Notes under the pieces: generated by a model
The model's input: only the letters and a program-made list of their open reading frames with translations
Databases searched by the model: none
Told to the model about the DNA's origin: nothing
Part shown: positions 59,946-64,000 of the stretch, in pieces
How the letters are laid out: every line of letters starts with the position of its first letter
How positions within the stretch are numbered: position 1 is the first letter of the stretch
Assembly (NCBI RefSeq): GCF_029945685.1
Contig: NZ_JAQSDA010000011.1
Span: forward strand, 97,126-161,125
Direction of reading: 5' to 3'
Source: Polaromonas sp.
GTDB lineage: Bacteria > Pseudomonadota > Gammaproteobacteria > Burkholderiales > Burkholderiaceae_C
DNA length: 64,000 nucleotides
Made by a program: the position numbers and the translations under genes

Positions 59946-61867
59946 ACAAGAAATTCCTCTTCGACAACCCTGACGCCTGGGGCAGTGACCCGGCCAACGC
60001 GGCCGCACTGCTGGCGGGCGTGCTGGACTCGGCCATGGACGCCATCATCACGGTCGATGAGCAGCAAAGGATTGTTTTGTTCAACCGAGCGGCCGAGGAA
60101 GTATTCGGCTGGCCCCGGCAAGCCGTCCTGCTGCAACCCCTCGAGAAACTGATTCCCAGACGTTTTCATCCTGGCCACGCAGAGCACGTCAAACGCTACG
60201 GCAGCACGGGCGTGACGTCTCGTCGCATGGGCGGGCGCAGTGTCGTCTATGGGCTGCGAGCGAGCGGAGAGGAATTTCCCCTGGAGGTTTCCATCTCCCA
60301 TTCCGACACTTCTGAGGGCAAGCTTTTTACGGCGATCGTGCGCGATATCTCCGAAATGGAGCGGCTGGCGCGCGAACAGGCCGAAAGCCACGCGCGCTTG
60401 CAGGAGAGTCAGCGCAGGCTGCTGAAGGCGCAGCGCCTCGGCCGCATTGGCTATTACCAGGCCGACCGCTCGACCGGCCTGATGTGGTGGTGCGACGAAT
60501 CCTACGACGTGCTCGGTGTCGACCGCAGCGTTTTCGACAGCAGCTATGACGGTTTTCTCCGGCTGATTCATCCGGCTGACCGTGCTGTTTTCCACGCAGC
60601 GTGCGACGCGGCCGTTCAGGCCGGCCTGGCCATGGACATCGAGTTCCGGGTCGTCCCGTCTGTGGGCGAGGTGCGCTGGATTCATCTGCTTGGCCAGACC
60701 GATGGCGACGGCGCGAGCGGGCTGCGCAAGCGCCGGACCGGAATGATCCAGGAAATCACGGCGCACAAACTCGCAGAGCTGCCCACCGCCCGCAGCGCCG
60801 AGCTGTTGGAGCGAACCGGCGCTTTGGCCAAGGTGGGCGGGTGGGAAGTGGACCCGGAGACCATGGCGCCTTATTGGTCTGAAGAGATCTACCGCATCTG
60901 CGAGATGGATGCACCGACAGACCTGGCGCTGGAAAAATTGGCAGGCTTTTACGCGCCGGAGGCTCAGCCCGTGATCAGGACTGCCTTCATGGCAGCGCTT
61001 GAAGAGGGAGCCCCTTGGGACCTCGATCTTCCCATGGTGACGGCAAGAGGGCGGCGAATCTGGGTCCGTACACAGGGTCGCGCGCTGTTGCTGGACGGCA
61101 AGGTGGTGCGAATCATCGGTGCCCTGCAGGACATCACCGAAATCAAGGCGGCCGAAAACGAGCTGCGCCTGTCAAACCAGGAGCTTGAAACCTTCTCCTA
61201 TACGGTTTCGCACGATTTGCGCTCGCCGCTCAGCACCATTCACGGCTTTAGCCATTTATTGGCGAAACAGCTTGGCAAGCACGCAGATGAGAAGGCTCAG
61301 CACTACCTGTCGCGTATTCAGGCCGGCGCCATGCAGATGGGGCAGTTGATTGAAGGCCTTCTTTCGCTCTCGCAGATGTTGCGCATGCAGCTTCTCCGCG
61401 AACCGGTCGACCTGTCGACGCTGGCGCGAAATAGCATGGACGCCCGGCGGGCGTTCGAGCCCGAGCGACAGGTGACGCTTCACATCGAAAGTGGCCTGAT
61501 GGCCAATGGTGATGAGCGCCTGCTCCGGGTGGTGATGGAAAATTTGTTGGGCAATGCGTGGAAGTTCAGCGGGCAACGGGCGCAGGCCGCGATCAGCGTC
61601 GGTCAGACCAGCGACGCCGCAGGAGAAGCGGTGTTTTTTGTGCGCGACAACGGTGCCGGATTCGATATGGCTTATGTGGACAAGCTTTTCGAGCCCTTCC
61701 AGCGCCTGCACGGGGTTTCGGAGTTTCCCGGAACCGGCATCGGGCTGGCCACGGTGCGCCGCGTCATCGGGCGGCACGGTGGCCGGATATGGGCTGAATC
61801 CTCCCCCGGAACAGGGGCCTGCTTCTTCTTTACTTTGCCGGCAGAATCCGCAGGCCAGCAAGCATGA
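59942..61867 (+). CDS. PAS-domain sensor histidine kinase
   Basis: A 641-residue, apparently soluble kinase. Three PAS domains are seen: residues 20-130 (MDAIITVDEQQRIVLFNRAAEEVFG), about 155-265 (GLMWWCDESYDVLGVD) and about 285-400 (WEVDPETMAPYWSEEIYRICEMD). HisKA follows with H424 in YTVSHDLRSPLS, then HATPase_c with ENLLGNAWKFS, VRDNGAGFD and GTGIGLATVRRVIGRHGGRIW. No transmembrane helix or periplasmic loop and no response-regulator gene adjacent. The closest relatives by look are phytochrome-like and BphP-type kinases. It begins in an ATGA overlap with the FNR-like gene. Confidence 0.9.
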   Translation: MNKKFLFDNPDAWGSDPANAAALLAGVLDSAMDAIITVDEQQRIVLFNRAAEEVFGWPRQAVLLQPLEKLIPRRFHPGHAEHVKRYGSTGVTSRRMGGRSVVYGLRASGEEFPLEVSISHSDTSEGKLFTAIVRDISEMERLAREQAESHARLQESQRRLLKAQRLGRIGYYQADRSTGLMWWCDESYDVLGVDRSVFDSSYDGFLRLIHPADRAVFHAACDAAVQAGLAMDIEFRVVPSVGEVRWIHLLGQTDGDGASGLRKRRTGMIQEITAHKLAELPTARSAELLERTGALAKVGGWEVDPETMAPYWSEEIYRICEMDAPTDLALEKLAGFYAPEAQPVIRTAFMAALEEGAPWDLDLPMVTARGRRIWVRTQGRALLLDGKVVRIIGALQDITEIKAAENELRLSNQELETFSYTVSHDLRSPLSTIHGFSHLLAKQLGKHADEKAQHYLSRIQAGAMQMGQLIEGLLSLSQMLRMQLLREPVDLSTLARNSMDARRAFEPERQVTLHIESGLMANGDERLLRVVMENLLGNAWKFSGQRAQAAISVGQTSDAAGEAVFFVRDNGAGFDMAYVDKLFEPFQRLHGVSEFPGTGIGLATVRRVIGRHGGRIWAESSPGTGACFFFTLPAESAGQQA

Positions 61868-61870
61868 CCC

Positions 61871-62248
61871 CTAAACCACAAAAGTCCGCACGAAGTCGAG
61901 GGACGACACGACGCCCCGGATGTCATTGCCCTCGGCCACCACCACGTGGTGGATGTTGCCCTCTGTCATCAGTCTGGCCACTTCCGCAACCGTGGCGTCT
62001 GGACGCACGGTGACCGGCTTGTAGGTGCACAGCTGCCATGCGCTGACCTTGGGGGCGGTTTTGCCCTCGGCATGCGCACGCAGCAGGTCGGCACTGCTGA
62101 TCACCCCCAAGACCACGCCGCTGGCGTCGACCACCGGCACCCACGACAAACCCTTGGCCACCAGCGTCGCTTCCACGGCCTGCAGCGTGTCGTCCGGACC
62201 CACCTGGGTCAGCTCGTGGCGCATCAATGATGAAATGGTCTGGCTCAT
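61871..62248 (-). CDS. Tandem CBS-domain protein
   Basis: A 125-residue protein of two CBS domains (residues 8-58 and 72-122) with DTLQAVEATLVAKGLSWVPVVD and ATVAEVARLMTEGNIHHVVVAEG; the GVISSADLL and GVVSSLDFV ends are typical nucleotide-binding Asp motifs. Such pairs bind AMP, ATP or other adenosyl ligands. It starts in an ATGA overlap with the ppsA stop, so it is translationally coupled to phosphoenolpyruvate synthase and may report energy state to it (inference). Confidence 0.88.
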   Translation of the reverse strand: MSQTISSLMRHELTQVGPDDTLQAVEATLVAKGLSWVPVVDASGVVLGVISSADLLRAHAEGKTAPKVSAWQLCTYKPVTVRPDATVAEVARLMTEGNIHHVVVAEGNDIRGVVSSLDFVRTFVV

Positions 62249-63999
62249 GAGGCTCTCCCGGTGGCGGTGGATGGTGAAGGCGGGACCTGCGCGGGCCTGC
62301 GCGTCGCGCGCCCCAGCCGCGCTTCCACGGCCAGCACGTCGACCGTGACTTTGATCAGTGTATCGGGCGTGACGCTGATGGCGTCGATACCGAGTTCCAC
62401 CAGGTATTGCGCGATCTCGGGGTAGTCCGAGGGCGCCTGACCACAGATGCCGACGTGGCGCTGGTTGCGGTGCGCGCCTTCAATGGTCTGGCGGATCATC
62501 TCCTTGACGCCCGGGTCGCGCTCGTCGAAGTCGAAGGCCACGATGTCCGAGTCGCGGTCCACGCCCAGCACCAGCTGCGTGAGGTCGTTGGAACCGATGG
62601 AAAAACCGTCGAACAGGCGGGCAAAGGCGTCGATCTGGATCACGTTGTTGGGAATCTCGCACATCACGTAGATCTCCAGGCCGTTGATGCCGCGCTTCAG
62701 CCCGTGGCTGGCCATGGCCTGCAACACGCGTTCGCCTTCCTCGACTCGGCGGCAAAACGGGATCATCAGCTTGACGTTGACCAGGCCCATCTCATCGCGC
62801 ACGCGTTTCATCGCCGCGCATTCGAGGGCGAAACCCTCGGCGTAGGCCGGATGCGCGTAGCGCGAGGCGCCGCGAAAACCGATCATGGGGTTGGCCTCGA
62901 CCGGCTCAAACCAGCGTCCGCCGAGCAGGCTGGCGTATTCGTTGGTCTTGAAGTCGGACAAACGCACGATGACCGGCCTGGGATAAAAGGCGGCGGCAAT
63001 CATCGCCACGCCTTCAGACAGCTGGCGCACGAAATAGTCGGCCGGCCTGGCATACGAACGCGTGAGGTGCGCGATCTCCTCGCGCACCGCCGCGTCGTCG
63101 ACTTTCTCCGGGTGCACCAGCGCCATCGGGTGCGCGCGTATGTGTTCGGCAACGATGAATTCCATGCGCGCCAGGCCCACGCCGTCGTTGGGCAGCAGCG
63201 CCGTCTGGAAGGCCATGTCGGGGTTGGCAATGTTGACCATCAGGTGGGTTTTCGGCCGTGCCAGGCCGGCCACATCAATGCTGCGTTTGGTGAACGGCAG
63301 CAGGCCGGCGTAGACCCGGCCTTCGCTGCCTTCGGCACAGGACACCGTGATCTCGTCGCCGGTACGGATGGCGGTGGTGGCATGGCCGCAGCCGACCACG
63401 GCCGGTATACCCATTTCCCGCGCCACGATGGCCGCATGGCAGGTGCGCCCGCCGCGGTTGGTCACGACGGCAGAGGCAATTTTGAGCACCGTGCCCCAGT
63501 CCGGCATGGTGGTGTCCGCCACCAGCACCTCGCCGGGCTGGAACTGGTTGAGCTCGCTGATATTGCTGATCACGCGCGCCCGTCCCGTGGTGATGGCGCC
63601 GCCCACGGCACGGCCGCTGATGCAGAGCTTGCCCTTCGCATCCAGCCGCCAGGTGTCCACCGTGCCGGGCGTCTTGCGTGAGGCCACGGTTTCGGGGCGG
63701 GCCTGGACGATGTAGAGCTTGCCGTCGATGCCGTCCCTGGCCCACTCGATATCCATCGGCGTTGCATGCCCGGCCTTGCGGCTGTAGTGGTCCTCGATAC
63801 GGACGGTGGCGTCGGCCAGTTCCAGCACCTCCTCGTCGCTGATGCAATACCGCGCCTGGTCCTCCGGCGCCGTCGGCAGGTTGTGCGTGGTCTCGCTGCC
63901 TCCGGCCTGCGTGTAGACCATGCGGATTTCCTTTCCCCCCAGCTTGCGCCTGAGCACCGCGCGGTGTCCCTGCTTCAGGGTGGGCTTGAACACATAGAA
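62245..63999 (-). CDS. ppsA: Phosphoenolpyruvate synthase, 5' truncated by window edge
   Basis: PpsA makes phosphoenolpyruvate from pyruvate and ATP, for gluconeogenesis. The visible 584 residues cover the end of the ATP-grasp domain (FYVFKPTLKQGHRAVLRRKLG and DIEWARDG), the phosphohistidine swivel domain GGRTCHAAIVAREMGIPAVVG with the catalytic His, and the PEP-utilising C-terminal barrel (VRLSDFKTNEYASLLGG, FEPVEANPMIGFRGASRY, IPNNVIQIDAFARLFDGFSIGSNDLTQL, GICGQAPSDYP). The frame runs off the window, so about 200 residues are missing. The C-terminal tail after AVEARLGRA is short and basic. Confidence 0.95.
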   Translation of the reverse strand, partial: FYVFKPTLKQGHRAVLRRKLGGKEIRMVYTQAGGSETTHNLPTAPEDQARYCISDEEVLELADATVRIEDHYSRKAGHATPMDIEWARDGIDGKLYIVQARPETVASRKTPGTVDTWRLDAKGKLCISGRAVGGAITTGRARVISNISELNQFQPGEVLVADTTMPDWGTVLKIASAVVTNRGGRTCHAAIVAREMGIPAVVGCGHATTAIRTGDEITVSCAEGSEGRVYAGLLPFTKRSIDVAGLARPKTHLMVNIANPDMAFQTALLPNDGVGLARMEFIVAEHIRAHPMALVHPEKVDDAAVREEIAHLTRSYARPADYFVRQLSEGVAMIAAAFYPRPVIVRLSDFKTNEYASLLGGRWFEPVEANPMIGFRGASRYAHPAYAEGFALECAAMKRVRDEMGLVNVKLMIPFCRRVEEGERVLQAMASHGLKRGINGLEIYVMCEIPNNVIQIDAFARLFDGFSIGSNDLTQLVLGVDRDSDIVAFDFDERDPGVKEMIRQTIEGAHRNQRHVGICGQAPSDYPEIAQYLVELGIDAISVTPDTLIKVTVDVLAVEARLGRATRRPAQVPPSPSTATGRAS

Positions 64000-64000
64000 C

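Overview
The window is high-GC chromosomal DNA with densely packed, co-oriented genes. Gene content and order fit a betaproteobacterium of the Burkholderiales, most likely family Comamonadaceae (Polaromonas/Rhodoferax/Variovorax-like). The evidence is the HutC-controlled hut locus with HutF and HutG, an orphan Bug-type solute-binding protein, 6S RNA beside zapA, a lysine-tailed SWIB protein, and many short interspersed palindromic repeats of types I associate with this family. The genus cannot be fixed from the sequence. No rRNA, tRNA, CRISPR array, transposase or phage gene was seen.

Layout. 1-3.5 kb: 3' part of a P-type cation ATPase, a nu-class-like glutathione transferase and a PaaI-type thioesterase. 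3.5-14.3 kb: a complete histidine-utilisation locus in two divergent arms around a HutC operator. The minus arm is hutU-hutH followed by a NitT/TauT-type ABC transporter; the plus arm is hutC-hutD-hutI-hutG-hutF. 14.5-20.8 kb: amidase, aldehyde dehydrogenase, modABC and a DUF2784 protein. 20.9-30.3 kb: CAP-domain protein, a NarI-like/HdrD-like electron-transfer pair, an epoxide-hydrolase-like enzyme, AraC regulator and MFS carrier, glycerophosphodiesterase, Mpg glycosylase and an EamA transporter. 30.3-35.8 kb: an uncharacterised catabolic module (TIM-barrel isomerase, DUF993 protein, Gfo/Idh/MocA dehydrogenase, Bug solute-binding protein) with a TetR regulator and matching operator dyads. 36-42.8 kb: ThDP enzyme between direct repeats, SWIB protein, RraA-like protein, an ArsR-P450-ABM group and a TauE/SafE permease. 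42.9-43.8 kb: 6S RNA, zapA and a zapB-like gene. 43.8-55.7 kb: a cobalamin riboswitch and a twelve-gene B12 operon in which translational overlaps are common (btuB, cobB, a leaderless BtuF-like gene, cobU, btuF, btuC, btuD, cobO, cbiB, cobC, cobQ). 55.8-64 kb: potassium-channel-like protein, a nuclease-helicase behind a LexA box, an FNR-like regulator coupled to a PAS histidine kinase, and a CBS protein coupled to phosphoenolpyruvate synthase (cut by the window edge).

Functionally, the hut arms take histidine to glutamate and formate with import attached. The B12 operon imports corrinoids across both membranes and amidates, adenosylates and assembles them; it lacks cobS, cobT and the corrin-ring genes, which must lie elsewhere if they exist. 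The 30-36 kb module looks like an undescribed sugar-like catabolic route.

The most unusual property of the window is the behaviour of its interspersed repeats. At least five families occur, and several copies lie in frame inside conserved genes: a 29-codon insertion in cobQ, part of cobU, the start of btuD, the helix after the P450 haem cysteine, and the btuF signal peptide. Other copies supply the last codons and stop codons of neighbouring genes. This resembles the palindromic elements found in Rickettsia proteins. All calls come from reading the sequence; no database or structure search was possible.
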